Source: an uncultured Ruminiclostridium sp.
Lineage (GTDB): Bacteria; Bacillota; Clostridia; Oscillospirales; Ruminococcaceae
Assembly: GCA_934490165.1 (NCBI GenBank)
Contig: CAKSTB010000022.1
Span: 1 to 42,640 of the forward strand
DNA length: 42,640 nt
Direction of reading: 5' to 3'
Part shown: piece after piece, positions 22,628 to 32,029 of the stretch
How positions within the stretch are numbered: the first letter of the stretch is position 1
Layout: each line of letters starts with the position of its first letter
Program-made: the position numbers and the translations under genes
The notes under the pieces: model-generated
What the model was told of the DNA's origin: nothing
Database searches by the model: none
What the model saw: the letters and a program-made list of their open reading frames with translations, nothing else

Positions 22628-23035
22628 ATGATTAAACTTATAGCAGGAAAAAAGGGAACAGGCAAGACTAAGTTACTTATAGATGCTATTCACGCAGCAG
22701 AACAGGCAAGCAAGGGCAACGTTGTTGCTATCCAGATCGGTTCTTCACTCAACATAGATATCTACCACAAGGTACGTCTTGTAAATATTGAAGACTACAA
22801 CATCGGTAACTATGACGAGATGGCAGGCTTTGTTGCCGGTATACTCGCTTCCGACTATGACTGCACTGATATCTTTGTTGACGGCATTCTCAGAATATGC
22901 GGCAGAGATATGGAAAAGATCGGTGCTATGTTTGACAAGATTGCGGCAGTAAGCGGTGAAGACACACACATCACTTTCACGATTTCTTCCGAAGTGGCTG
23001 ACCTTACAGAAAATATTAAAAAATATCTCAAATAA
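22628..23035 (+). CDS. P-loop ATP-binding protein of unknown function
   Basis: A 135-aa protein with Walker A GKKGTGKT (8-15) and a Walker-B-like IFVDGIL near residue 85. CGGAGG precedes ATG 22628; the longer frame from 22535 includes non-coding leader. Short, soluble and without a recognisable second domain. Genes like this are often found next to rpmF in Clostridia, sometimes labelled PilT-like without evidence. The rpmF promoter begins at its last base pairs. Confidence 0.75.
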   Translation: MIKLIAGKKGTGKTKLLIDAIHAAEQASKGNVVAIQIGSSLNIDIYHKVRLVNIEDYNIGNYDEMAGFVAGILASDYDCTDIFVDGILRICGRDMEKIGAMFDKIAAVSGEDTHITFTISSEVADLTENIKKYLK

Positions 23036-23038
23036 GTG

Positions 23039-23067
23039 TTGACAAATTTTGATTTTTGTAGTATAAT
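23039..23067 (+). promoter_or_regulatory. Promoter of rpmF
   Basis: TTGACA (23039-23044), 17-bp spacer, TATAAT (23062-23067). Confidence 0.88.
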
Positions 23068-23141
23068 ATCACTCGTGTTAGCTTAGACGATGATAAATCG
23101 GCTTAATTTTGAGATAATGAACATCAGAGGGGGGTGCTAAA

Positions 23142-23327
23142 ATGGCAGTTCCAAAGAGAAAAGTATCTAAGGCAAGACGTGACAAGAGACGTTCACAGGT
23201 ATGGAAGCTATCTGCACCTGCATTCTCACGTTGCCCTCAGTGCGGTGAGTTAAAGCTCCCTCACAGAGTATGCGGCAATTGTGGTTATTACAAGGGTAAG
23301 GAAGTTATCGCTCATAAGGAAGCGTAA
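23142..23327 (+). CDS. rpmF: 50S ribosomal protein L32 (zinc-binding form)
   Basis: A 61-aa protein with the L32 start MAVPKRKVSKARRDKRRS and the zinc ribbon C31-C34 and C44-C47. It carries all four cysteines, so it is the zinc-dependent paralogue type. GAGGGGGG precedes the ATG. It has its own promoter and terminator. Confidence 0.97.
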   Translation: MAVPKRKVSKARRDKRRSQVWKLSAPAFSRCPQCGELKLPHRVCGNCGYYKGKEVIAHKEA

Positions 23328-23348
23328 TTGCTTGTAACGCAAATGTTG

Positions 23349-23385
23349 AGGCAGTATGGTCAGAAATGACCTGCTGCCTTTTTGT
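23349..23385 (+). terminator. Terminator of rpmF
   Basis: Interrupted stem AGGCAG-tat-GGTCA / TGACC-tg-CTGCCT with a GAAA loop, then TTTTGTTTT. Confidence 0.88.
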
Positions 23386-23414
23386 TTTAAAAATATATGC
23401 ATAGTGAGGAAATT

Positions 23415-25733
23415 ATGTCTGTAAATTTGAAAAAATTGTTTTCGCACGGCGGCACGATATCATTTCTTATAGGTTTTTTTCTCTACATTTTTACGGTGTT
23501 GCCGATACTGATAAACGATAACGGCGTTATGACATTTATTGGCGATTACAGTTCACAGTCAATACCGTTTACATATCATATAAGAGATTCTCTGCTTTCG
23601 GGAAAAATCTGTTGGGACTGGTCAAGCGGACTGGGCTCGCAGTTTCTCGGAGATTATGCTTACTATAATCTGTTCAGCCCATTTTCACTGTTTTATCTGA
23701 TAGTGCCAAGAGGAGCTGTTATATATGCAATGCCTTTTGTGACGGCTTTAAAATACGGTACAGGCAGTTGTCTTGCATATTTTTATGCAGGAAGGTTTCT
23801 TAAAAACAAGCACTATGCGGTTATCGCAGGTGTAATATATATGTTCTCATCATTCAGCGGATATAACGTGATATTTCATTTTTCCGATGTTTTTGCCTTA
23901 TTTCCGCTGTTGTTGATAGCGCTTGAAGAATTGTGTGTAAATAAAAGAAGAATCGTCTTTGCGTTGACTGTTTGCTTTATGGCACTGCTCAATTATTACT
24001 TTTTTGCAGGTCAGGCGGTATTCTGCGTAATTTATTTCTTTGTCAGGTTCTTTGACAGAAAGTTTGTCAATACGCTTAAGAAACTGTTATCAGTTGCATT
24101 TGAGGCGGTCACGGGATTTGCAATGTCGGCGGTGTTTCTGCTTCCGGTTCTTGTTTATCTGTCTGCAAGCTCAAAGGCGACAGGCATGATTGCGCCGTCG
24201 GATATGCTTATATACAACGACGGCTTTAATTATCTGAAGCTTATACAGAGCGCTTTTATGATTCCCGATCAGTTCTTCTTTACTTCATTGTTTCCGTCGG
24301 TCGATAATGTTTATCCTTTTGGAAATCTGAGCGCTTCTATTGCATTCTACATTCCGCTTTTTTCAATGGCAGGCGTTATTTCTTTTGCATGGGCGAGAAA
24401 AAAATCATGGCAGACGGTGATTATGACAATCTGCGGGGTTATGGCTTTTGTGCCGGTATTAAATCAGCTGTTCTCTGCACTCAACAGTGCATATTATGTA
24501 CGGTGGTTATATATGCCGATGCTGATAGCGTGCGTGATGTCTTTGTCAGCACTTGAAGAGAAGATCAACTTCAAGCCCGGAATTATAACTTGTGTAGCAG
24601 TAGTAGCGGCTATGATTTTATATCAGGTAATTGTTGATACCGACGGACTTATAAATAATGTGTCGCACAGAACAAATTTCAGTGTTTATCAGAATATGTT
24701 GCATTTTGCAATTACAGTATTTTCACTTGTAATTCTGATAGTTATTGTGAAATCAAAGCGCGATAAGGATTTTATACCGAAGCTGTATATCCTTTCGATA
24801 ATATGCACATATATGTGCTACGGAGTTATGGTGCAGTATCTGTATTCAAGCATACCGAGTAAAGAAGCTAATACGGCGTCATTTGCTTTCGGTGAGGAAT
24901 TGCCGGAGGAGTGCAGAGAGGGCAATCCCAGGATAGCTCTGTCTGCAACAAACGCTAATCTTGTGTGGGGTGTTAATTCTCCGTCATATTTCAATAGCCT
25001 GCACGATTATGGATTCGCGCAGTTCTTGAGTGACAGCGGACTTGGCTATGCAAGCGGAGTGTATGACAGGATTACTTTTGATAACTGGGAGCTTTGCGAC
25101 CTTATATCAGTAAAATATTTTGCCGGACTCGGCGAAACAGGCGGCAACAAATATGAGGGACTCAAAAAAGTCGGTACAATGGGAAAATATACTATATATG
25201 AAAATCCGAATTATATACCGATGGGATTTGTATATGACAGTATGATTTCACGAGATGACTTTTTATCGATAAGTGATAAAAAATTGCGTCAGCGTACATA
25301 TTTAAAGGCGCTTATCGTCAGTGATACAAGAGAGTTTTCTGATATTTTGACAGATATAAGTGATACGGCGGGAAAAGATATTTCCGAGGAGGAATATAAA
25401 AAGCTTATTTCTGACAGAAGAAGCAGTGCGACTGATTTCTGCCAACTTAACGCAGATGGCTTAACAGCAAAAATCAATCTCGACAAGGAGAATATAGTAT
25501 TTTTCAGCGTGTCGTATAATGAAAACTGGACGGCTTATGTTGATGGGAAAATAGCAGAGATCTACAATGTCAATAACGGTTGTATAGGCATCAGAGCGGC
25601 ACAAGGCGAGCACGAAATAAGACTGTGTTATACGGTAAAAGGATTTTCGCAAGGAATTATTATAACAGCAGCTGCGGTTATAGTTCTTGTTTGTTATACA
25701 GTTTTATTTAAAAAACTTGACAGGAAAAAATAA
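23415..25733 (+). CDS. YfhO family membrane protein
   Basis: A 772-aa polytopic protein. An N-terminal block of about 12-13 membrane segments contains the family start (MTFIGDYSSQSIPF and WDWSSGLGSQF, a likely DxD-free GT-C-like loop). A soluble extracytoplasmic domain spans roughly 480-745, and a final membrane helix is followed by LFKKLDRKK. YfhO-type proteins are linked to glycosylation of lipoteichoic or other surface polymers in B. subtilis and Listeria. GAGGA precedes ATG 23415; the ATG at 23397 lies before that site. Confidence 0.88.
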   Translation: MSVNLKKLFSHGGTISFLIGFFLYIFTVLPILINDNGVMTFIGDYSSQSIPFTYHIRDSLLSGKICWDWSSGLGSQFLGDYAYYNLFSPFSLFYLIVPRGAVIYAMPFVTALKYGTGSCLAYFYAGRFLKNKHYAVIAGVIYMFSSFSGYNVIFHFSDVFALFPLLLIALEELCVNKRRIVFALTVCFMALLNYYFFAGQAVFCVIYFFVRFFDRKFVNTLKKLLSVAFEAVTGFAMSAVFLLPVLVYLSASSKATGMIAPSDMLIYNDGFNYLKLIQSAFMIPDQFFFTSLFPSVDNVYPFGNLSASIAFYIPLFSMAGVISFAWARKKSWQTVIMTICGVMAFVPVLNQLFSALNSAYYVRWLYMPMLIACVMSLSALEEKINFKPGIITCVAVVAAMILYQVIVDTDGLINNVSHRTNFSVYQNMLHFAITVFSLVILIVIVKSKRDKDFIPKLYILSIICTYMCYGVMVQYLYSSIPSKEANTASFAFGEELPEECREGNPRIALSATNANLVWGVNSPSYFNSLHDYGFAQFLSDSGLGYASGVYDRITFDNWELCDLISVKYFAGLGETGGNKYEGLKKVGTMGKYTIYENPNYIPMGFVYDSMISRDDFLSISDKKLRQRTYLKALIVSDTREFSDILTDISDTAGKDISEEEYKKLISDRRSSATDFCQLNADGLTAKINLDKENIVFFSVSYNENWTAYVDGKIAEIYNVNNGCIGIRAAQGEHEIRLCYTVKGFSQGIIITAAAVIVLVCYTVLFKKLDRKK

Positions 25734-25747
25734 AATTGAATTAAGAC

Positions 25748-25783
25748 GGGTACTGACGATAGGCGGTCAGTACTCCTTTTTTT
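25748..25783 (+). terminator. Terminator of YfhO gene
   Basis: GGGTACTGAC/GTCAGTACTC stem with an 8-nt loop, then CTTTTTTT. Confidence 0.88.
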
Positions 25784-25814
25784 GGAATATGAATATTTGG
25801 TGAGTATTTTTTTA

Positions 25815-25843
25815 TTGACGATTGCACTATAAAAGTGTATAAT
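25815..25843 (+). promoter_or_regulatory. Promoter of DUF512 operon
   Basis: TTGACG (25815-25820), 17-bp spacer, TATAAT (25838-25843), about 49 bp before the start codon. Confidence 0.82.
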
Positions 25844-25891
25844 ATATATGTATGCCAAGTTGGGGCGTTAATCTCGGAAAGGATAGTGTGT

Positions 25892-27208
25892 ATGTCTGTA
25901 AAGATAATATCGGTGGATAAGGGTTCACCTGCGGATAAAGCTAAGATAAAAGCGGGCGAAAGTCTTGTTTCAATAAACGGAAACGCTATACACGACATAC
26001 TCGATTATCAGTTCTACGCTTCGGATAAAAAGCTTGTTATTGAGCTTGAGGACAAGACGGTAAAGGTTAAAAAAGGCGAATATGACGACCTCGGTCTTAA
26101 TTTTGAAACGTACCTTATGGACTGTAAGCAGCATTGTAAGAACAACTGCGTTTTCTGCTTCATCAATCAGCTTCCAAAGGGTATGCGTGAAACGCTTTAC
26201 TTCAAGGACGATGACTCAAGACTGAGCTTTTTGCAGGGCAACTACATCACTATGACCAACCTCAGCGATGAAGATGTCGACAGAATAATAAAAATGAAGT
26301 TGCCGATGAATATATCGGTGCATACGACAAACCCCGAGCTTCGTGTGAAGCTTACGAAAAACCCGAATGCGGGAAAGTGCCTTGACTATCTTTATAAGAT
26401 GGCGGCGGCAGGAATTGAGATAAACACTCAGATAGTGCTGTGCCCGGGACTGAACGACGGTAAGGAACTTGAAAAAACGCTTACAGATCTTTGTATGCTG
26501 TACCCGGCTGTGAAGAGTATCGCCTGTGTTCCGGTAGGGATCACTAAGTTTCGTGATAAGCTTCCTAAGCTTGAGCTTTTCAACGAGGAAACCGCCGGCA
26601 AGGCAATTGACACGTTGGAATTTTTCGGCGATATGATGTTTGAAAAGTATCACGACAGGGTAGTGTATGCGTCCGATGAATTCTATCTTACGGCAAAGAG
26701 AAAAATGCCCGATTATGAGTTCTACGGCGATTTTGACCAGTTTGAAAACGGTGTCGGAATGTGTGCAAGCTTGCAGAAGGAGTTTATCGATGCCCTTGCG
26801 GATAAGCGCGAGTTTAACGAAACTGATGATAAGCAAAGGCACATTTCGGTAGCTACGGGAGTGCTTGCCGCACCGCTTATAGATACGCTCGGCAAGATGC
26901 TGAAAACGGACTTTCCGAATACTAAGGTTGATGTATATACAATAAGGAATGATTTTTTCGGGGAAACTATAACCGTCGCAGGACTTATCACGGCAGGGGA
27001 TATAATAGCACAGCTTACGCCTTTTAAGGATAAGCTGGGTGAAAGACTGCTCATAACCGAGAATATGCTGAAAACAAACAGCGATATTTTCCTTGATGAT
27101 AAGACTGTATCTGATGTCGAGCAGGCGCTCGGCGTAGAAATAGCCGCTGTGCCGACAGACGGTTATGTGCTCCTGGACACAATACTCGGGGAACAGGATA
27201 ATATATGA
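25892..27208 (+). CDS. DUF512 radical-SAM protein with PDZ domain
   Basis: A 438-aa protein. An N-terminal PDZ-like domain (1-60, GSPADKAKIKAGESLVSING) is followed by a radical-SAM cluster motif C-x3-C-x2-C (C82, C86, C89, in CKNNCVFCF) and a C-terminal DUF512 domain with TGVLAAP and PNTKVDVYTI. The family is widespread in Clostridia, often near der, and its reaction is not established. ATG 25892 follows GAAAGGAT. Its stop overlaps the next start (ATGA 27205-27208). Confidence 0.9.
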   Translation: MSVKIISVDKGSPADKAKIKAGESLVSINGNAIHDILDYQFYASDKKLVIELEDKTVKVKKGEYDDLGLNFETYLMDCKQHCKNNCVFCFINQLPKGMRETLYFKDDDSRLSFLQGNYITMTNLSDEDVDRIIKMKLPMNISVHTTNPELRVKLTKNPNAGKCLDYLYKMAAAGIEINTQIVLCPGLNDGKELEKTLTDLCMLYPAVKSIACVPVGITKFRDKLPKLELFNEETAGKAIDTLEFFGDMMFEKYHDRVVYASDEFYLTAKRKMPDYEFYGDFDQFENGVGMCASLQKEFIDALADKREFNETDDKQRHISVATGVLAAPLIDTLGKMLKTDFPNTKVDVYTIRNDFFGETITVAGLITAGDIIAQLTPFKDKLGERLLITENMLKTNSDIFLDDKTVSDVEQALGVEIAAVPTDGYVLLDTILGEQDNI

Positions 27209-28374
27209 ATGTGAAAAAGAAAATCGTTTATCTGTTATCCGCTGTTTTTGCGGCAGTGCTTGCAATGCTTTGTTGTACGGCGTGTATGTCGGCGGAAGAA
27301 AGACGGCAGGCTGAGACTGATATAAAAGCGGCGCGACCTGTTGTTGAAAAGTATCTTGCAGATAATTTCGGCGGCGGTCAGGTAATATGCATAGATTTTA
27401 TGCAGGCTAAGAAATATCCCGGACCTATACCGGACTTCGGCGTATACTCAAGCGGTTACTGCAAGGCTGATGTTCGTCTTGAAAACAGTGACGAGTTTCA
27501 GGTGGTAGTAAACGCTGAGGACGGAGCTTGTTATGATAATTACCACACCGATGATGTTATAGATAAAGCGGTTGAAAAGATAGTTTCGCTGACTGACGGC
27601 ACAAAGCCCGATGATGTTGAGGTGAACGTTGCGGCAAAAGACTTGCTTGGCGCACTCGGAAGCGGATATGAGAGCTATTTGTCGAGAGATACGGACACGG
27701 CGGATAAACTGCTGAACGGTGATTATTACTTTAATGTCGTGTTAAAATACGGGAGCTCGTTGAACGGTGTCGATGTGTCAGCACTTGAAAATACAGCATA
27801 TAAAGCAAATATTACGGTACGACTGATACAGTTCTCGGAATTTGCCGAAGGCGGCACAAAGCTTGATGTACTCGGAAAATCCGACAGTGATCTGACGCTT
27901 GACGAGAGTCTGATGCATCTGTACCTGAGAGAGTGGATGCTGCTTCAGAATTTCAGAATGAGCGAAGAAGAGAATTATACGCGCTTTCAGAAGAGCGATA
28001 TGGTGACATATCTGCAAAAGCAGGTCAATGATCTGATTTTTGCATGGAACAGCTGTGCGGTCGATATGAGCGTAAGCGCTGTTCCCGCAGAAAAACAGCT
28101 AAGCACCGAATATTACAGCGGTAAAAAATTTACGGCATTAAGCGACACTGCGGCAAAACTTGACTATATATCAAAGACAGAATCAAGATATTCCAAAGTG
28201 TATGCATTTACAGCAGGCAATTTCAATGATACACCGTATCTTGCAGGCAACGGCAGCGGTGAAACAAAAGATGTTGCCGACAGTATGATGATAATAAGCG
28301 GCACCGGTTACCGCAGTGCAGATTTCAATATAAACGGAGTCGGCAGTATAACTGTCGGATTATATAAGAGATAA
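27205..28374 (+). CDS. Secreted lipoprotein of unknown function
   Basis: A 389-aa protein with N-terminal KKK, a hydrophobic stretch (8-22) and cysteines at 23-24 and 27 that could serve as a lipobox (LCC or CTAC), so it is probably lipid-anchored outside the membrane. The rest is soluble and alpha/beta in character; no family was recognised. It is translationally coupled to the DUF512 gene and followed 17 bp later by der, so it sits inside an otherwise conserved housekeeping run. Confidence 0.72.
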   Translation: MNVKKKIVYLLSAVFAAVLAMLCCTACMSAEERRQAETDIKAARPVVEKYLADNFGGGQVICIDFMQAKKYPGPIPDFGVYSSGYCKADVRLENSDEFQVVVNAEDGACYDNYHTDDVIDKAVEKIVSLTDGTKPDDVEVNVAAKDLLGALGSGYESYLSRDTDTADKLLNGDYYFNVVLKYGSSLNGVDVSALENTAYKANITVRLIQFSEFAEGGTKLDVLGKSDSDLTLDESLMHLYLREWMLLQNFRMSEEENYTRFQKSDMVTYLQKQVNDLIFAWNSCAVDMSVSAVPAEKQLSTEYYSGKKFTALSDTAAKLDYISKTESRYSKVYAFTAGNFNDTPYLAGNGSGETKDVADSMMIISGTGYRSADFNINGVGSITVGLYKR

Positions 28375-28391
28375 AAGAAAGGAATGAGTGA

Positions 28392-29711
28392 ATGAACGGA
28401 ATAGTAGCAGTTGTAGGACGGCCTAATGTCGGTAAATCCACACTCTTCAACCGCATAGTCGGAAAGAGAATGTCTATAGTTGATGATACACCGGGCGTTA
28501 CCCGTGACAGAATATACGCAAAGGCGGAATGGCTAGGCAAGGAGTTTATGCTTGTTGATACGGGCGGTATCGAGCCTGACAGCAAGGATATTATACTTTC
28601 ACAGATGAGAATGCAGGCACAGCTTGCTATAGACAAGGCTGATGTGATCATATTCGTAACCGATGTCACATCGGGAGTTACGGCAAATGACGCTGATGTT
28701 GCGGCTATGCTCCAGAAGAGCGGAAAGCCTGTTGTGCTGTGTGTAAACAAGTGTGACGGTATCGGTGAAGTACCGCCCGATTTCTATGAGTTCTATAACC
28801 TCGGTCTTGGCGACCCCATTGCGGTATCGTCGGTTCACGGTCACGGCACGGGAGATCTGCTTGATGCGGTGTTTGATAATATGCCCGAAGAAAACCCTCA
28901 GCGTGAATACTCCGAGGACGCTATCAAGGTAGCAGTCATAGGTAAGCCGAACGCGGGTAAATCATCACTCGTAAACAAAATTGCAGGCGAGCAGAGAATG
29001 ATAGTATCCAATATCGCGGGTACGACCCGTGATGCTGTTGATACCGTAATCGAGCGTGACGGTCAGGAATATGTGCTTATAGATACTGCCGGTATCCGCC
29101 GCAAGTCTAAGGTAAACGAGCAGATAGAAAAGTACAGTGTACTGCGTGCCTATATGGCAGTCGACAGGGCAGATGTCTGTGTTATTATGATAGACGCTAC
29201 GGAGGGCTTTACCGAGCAGGACAGCAAGGTAGCGGGCTATGCTCACGAACAGGGAAAGGCGAGCGTTATCGCTATCAACAAGTGGGATGCTGTTGAAAAA
29301 GACGAAAAGACAATGCAGGAGTTCACAAAGAAGCTCGAAGTCGACTTCTCGTTTATGTCATATGCGCCTTTCGTGTTCATTTCGGCACTTACGGGTCAGA
29401 GAGTTGACAAGCTGTTCGAGCAGATAAAGTACACATATTCGCAGAACATAAGACGTATCTCTACAGGTACGCTGAACGATATGCTCGGCTATGCAACGGC
29501 AAGGGTTCAACCTCCGTCTGATAAAGGCAAGCGCCTAAAGCTTTATTATATGACACAGGCATCTGCCAAGCCGCCGACATTCGTTATATTCTGTAATGAT
29601 AAGGAGCTTTTCCATTACTCATATCAGAGGTATATAGAAAACCAGATAAGAGAGAGCTTCGGGCTGGACGGAACGCCTATAAAAATAATTGCAAGAGAAC
29701 GAGGAGAATAA
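28392..29711 (+). CDS. der: Ribosome-assembly GTPase Der (EngA)
   Basis: A 439-aa protein with two tandem G domains: GRPNVGKS (9-16), DTGG and NKCD in the first; GKPNAGKS (184-191), DTAG and NKWD in the second. A C-terminal KH-like domain holds RVQPPSDKGKRLKLYYMTQA. It acts in 50S subunit maturation. GAAAGGAA precedes the ATG. plsY starts 6 bp after its stop. Confidence 0.97.
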   Translation: MNGIVAVVGRPNVGKSTLFNRIVGKRMSIVDDTPGVTRDRIYAKAEWLGKEFMLVDTGGIEPDSKDIILSQMRMQAQLAIDKADVIIFVTDVTSGVTANDADVAAMLQKSGKPVVLCVNKCDGIGEVPPDFYEFYNLGLGDPIAVSSVHGHGTGDLLDAVFDNMPEENPQREYSEDAIKVAVIGKPNAGKSSLVNKIAGEQRMIVSNIAGTTRDAVDTVIERDGQEYVLIDTAGIRRKSKVNEQIEKYSVLRAYMAVDRADVCVIMIDATEGFTEQDSKVAGYAHEQGKASVIAINKWDAVEKDEKTMQEFTKKLEVDFSFMSYAPFVFISALTGQRVDKLFEQIKYTYSQNIRRISTGTLNDMLGYATARVQPPSDKGKRLKLYYMTQASAKPPTFVIFCNDKELFHYSYQRYIENQIRESFGLDGTPIKIIARERGE

Positions 29712-29717
29712 CGGATA

Positions 29718-30374
29718 ATGATATATCTGTGTTATGCGATAATGATAATAGTACCGTATCTGCTTTGCGGAATAAACAGCGCTATAATTGTTACAAAGAT
29801 AAAAACGGGAGAGGATATAAGAACGCTCGGAAGCGGCAACGCGGGACTTACCAATACGCTGAGAACACAGGGAAAGCTCGCGGCAATATTTGTCTTGCTC
29901 GGAGATGTGCTCAAAGGTGTGTTGTCGATACTGATAGTCAGATTTGCGTTTCTGTGGCTTGCGGGTATTGATACATCAGATCCGATAAACTCAATGACAT
30001 ATGTAGGTTTTGTTGCGGCAGTAGCGGCAATAGTAGGACATGTATTCCCGGTATATTTCGGCTTCAAGGGAGGAAAGGGAATACTTGTTTCCGTTGCTGT
30101 ACTGATGACGGTTGAGTGGATACCTGCCTGCATACTGCTAGGAATATTCATAGTAGTGGTAGCTGTTACAAGGTATGTTTCGCTCGGCTCGTGCATAGCG
30201 GCGGTTCTTTACCCGGTAACTATACTGATATACAGTATGATAGTCGGAGATCCGTGCGTATGGATAAACGTGATACTGTCTGCTCTCATTTGTGTATTGA
30301 TACTGTTTATGCACAGAGGAAACCTGGTAAGACTTAAAAATCATACAGAAAAAAAACTCGGTCAGAAATCCTGA
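29718..30374 (+). CDS. plsY: Acyl-phosphate:glycerol-3-phosphate acyltransferase PlsY
   Basis: A 218-aa membrane enzyme. The three cytoplasmic PlsY motifs are present: GSGNAGLTNTLR, the central HVFPVYFGFKGGKGI, and a C-terminal RGNLVRLKNHTEKKLG. It transfers an acyl group from acyl-phosphate to glycerol-3-phosphate, the first step of phospholipid synthesis. Together with gpsA just downstream, which makes the acceptor, it forms a functional pair. Confidence 0.95.
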   Translation: MIYLCYAIMIIVPYLLCGINSAIIVTKIKTGEDIRTLGSGNAGLTNTLRTQGKLAAIFVLLGDVLKGVLSILIVRFAFLWLAGIDTSDPINSMTYVGFVAAVAAIVGHVFPVYFGFKGGKGILVSVAVLMTVEWIPACILLGIFIVVVAVTRYVSLGSCIAAVLYPVTILIYSMIVGDPCVWINVILSALICVLILFMHRGNLVRLKNHTEKKLGQKS

Positions 30375-30391
30375 CAGAAAGAAGGATAACA

Positions 30392-31384
30392 ATGGCAAAG
30401 ATAACTATTCTCGGCTGCGGATTTGGTACGGCACTTGCGATTATGTGGGAAAAGTGCGGTCATCAAGTAACCGCATGGTCAAAGTACAAAGAAGAAATAG
30501 ATGCAATTCTTAATGACGGTGAACACAAGAAGCTTCTTCCCGGAGTAATCGTGCCGCCGACTATCAGGCTTACTACAGATCTTAACTGTGCAGAGGATTG
30601 CGATATACTGGTATTTGCTATTCCGTCCAAGTTTGTCCGCGAGGTTGTACGAAAAGTCAAGCCTTATGTCAGAAATGACACTGTAATAGTAAATGTCGGC
30701 AAGGGGTTTGAAGAGGGCACGGACAAGCGTTTATCGCAGGTTCTTAAGGAAGAGCTGCCCGACAATCGTATAGCCGTACTTACAGGTCCTTCTCACGCAG
30801 AAGAGATAGGCAGAAATGTACCTACTACTATAGTTGTTTCGTCTGAAGATGAAGAGTGTATGATGTATCTGCAGGAAACATTGCAGAATGACCGTTTCAG
30901 AATTTACAGAAACAGCGATCTTATCGGTTGTGAACTCGGAGGAGCATTAAAAAACCCCATAGCCCTCTGCTGTGGTATAGTAGAAGGTATGGGGCTTGGT
31001 GATAATACGCTTGCCGCACTTATGACAAGAGGTCTTGCCGAAATTACACGTCTTGGCGTTGCTATGGGCGGTAGAAGAGAAACATTTGACGGCCTTTCCG
31101 GTGTAGGCGATCTGATAGTTACCTGCACGTCTGCACATTCAAGAAATCACCGTGCGGGACTTCTTATCGGTCAGGGCATACCTGCCGCTGAAGCTGTAAA
31201 GCAGGTCGGAACGGTAGAGGGTTATCAGTGCGCAAAGATAGCTTATGATATTGCGTGTGCGCATAACGTACAGGTACCTATTATTGAGCAGCTCTGCGAG
31301 GTCTGCTACAACGGACAAAATCCGCTAGAGGCTGTAACAAAGCTTATGGGCAGACCCAGCAAGTCAGAAGAGGAGATCTTCTGA
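30392..31384 (+). CDS. gpsA: NAD(P)-dependent glycerol-3-phosphate dehydrogenase
   Basis: A 330-aa enzyme. The Rossmann loop is GCGFGTALA (8-16), a small departure from the usual GxGxWG(T/S). GPSHAEEI, GGALKNPIALCCG with the catalytic lysine, and the DLIVTCTSAHSRNHRAG block are as expected. It reduces dihydroxyacetone phosphate to glycerol-3-phosphate for PlsY. AGAAGGA precedes the ATG. Confidence 0.96.
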   Translation: MAKITILGCGFGTALAIMWEKCGHQVTAWSKYKEEIDAILNDGEHKKLLPGVIVPPTIRLTTDLNCAEDCDILVFAIPSKFVREVVRKVKPYVRNDTVIVNVGKGFEEGTDKRLSQVLKEELPDNRIAVLTGPSHAEEIGRNVPTTIVVSSEDEECMMYLQETLQNDRFRIYRNSDLIGCELGGALKNPIALCCGIVEGMGLGDNTLAALMTRGLAEITRLGVAMGGRRETFDGLSGVGDLIVTCTSAHSRNHRAGLLIGQGIPAAEAVKQVGTVEGYQCAKIAYDIACAHNVQVPIIEQLCEVCYNGQNPLEAVTKLMGRPSKSEEEIF

Positions 31385-31386
31385 TC

Positions 31387-31572
31387 TCAGACTGCTCTGC
31401 GTGTTTCGTTGTCGTGATAGGCAAGCTTTTCAACAGAACATGAATGTTTATCGGCAGCTTTTGTCTTTTGAGCAAAAGCTGTCTTTATTTTGTCTGTAAC
31501 ACATTGCAGCAGTGCCGCGCCTATAAGGCATAAGAACGGTGCGATAATAAGGTATACTGTTAAAAATTCCAT
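31387..31572 (-). CDS. Small single-span membrane protein
   Basis: 61 aa with one hydrophobic helix (3-25) and a polar, basic tail. AAAGGAAATT precedes ATG 31572, which supports real translation. It converges on gpsA with a 2-bp gap. No family recognised. Confidence 0.6.
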   Translation of the reverse strand: MEFLTVYLIIAPFLCLIGAALLQCVTDKIKTAFAQKTKAADKHSCSVEKLAYHDNETRRAV

Positions 31573-31666
31573 TTTAATTTCCTTTCTCCGTGGGCTTATT
31601 TATCTTATGTACATATAATAACACACCCCCTGTCCTAAAAAACGGACTGCGGCAATGTGCCGCTTC

Positions 31667-31936
31667 AAATTCCGCCTGTGGCGGGTCGCCACTGACAATT
31701 CCGCCTTTAAAATTATCGGCGGTAGGCAACTGATATAGGAACGGCGGGGTTAAAATATACTGCTCATTTCCCCATACCCGCGATATACTTTCTATATTCG
31801 TCATACAAATTGTTGGGAATGTATCATGTCAATCTGAAATCAGCAGTATTATTTAAATCCGCCGTTCGCCGATGTTAAGAAAATATCAATCATTTCAAAA
31901 GGCGGAATTGTCAGCGGCGACCCGCCGCATGAATTT
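31667..31936. mobile_element. MITE-like non-coding fold-back element
   Basis: A 29-bp arm at 31680-31708 is repeated inverted at 31898-31926 with a single mismatch. Pairing continues imperfectly inward (GAACGGCGG and ACTGC segments on both sides) and outward to AAATTC/GAATTT. The roughly 250-270-bp unit has no credible coding frame, the form expected of a miniature inverted-repeat element. No clear target duplication was seen. Confidence 0.72.
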
Positions 31937-31950
31937 TTGTCATAAATAAC

Positions 31951-31979
31951 TTGCAAAATTCGAATAAATGTGCTAAAAT
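31951..31979 (+). promoter_or_regulatory. Promoter of sodium symporter gene
   Basis: TTGCAA (31951-31956), 17-bp spacer, TAAAAT (31974-31979), starting 15 bp beyond the fold-back element. A small hairpin TGCGGT/ACCGCA (31990-32004) lies in the leader. Confidence 0.72.
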
Positions 31980-32029
31980 ATAAAGTAATGTGCGGTTTAA
32001 CCGCAAAAAATACGAAGGGAAACAAAAAA

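Noticed and set aside
26216..27265. 349-codon minus-strand frame
   Set aside because: Antisense to the DUF512 radical-SAM gene with its intact cysteine motif.
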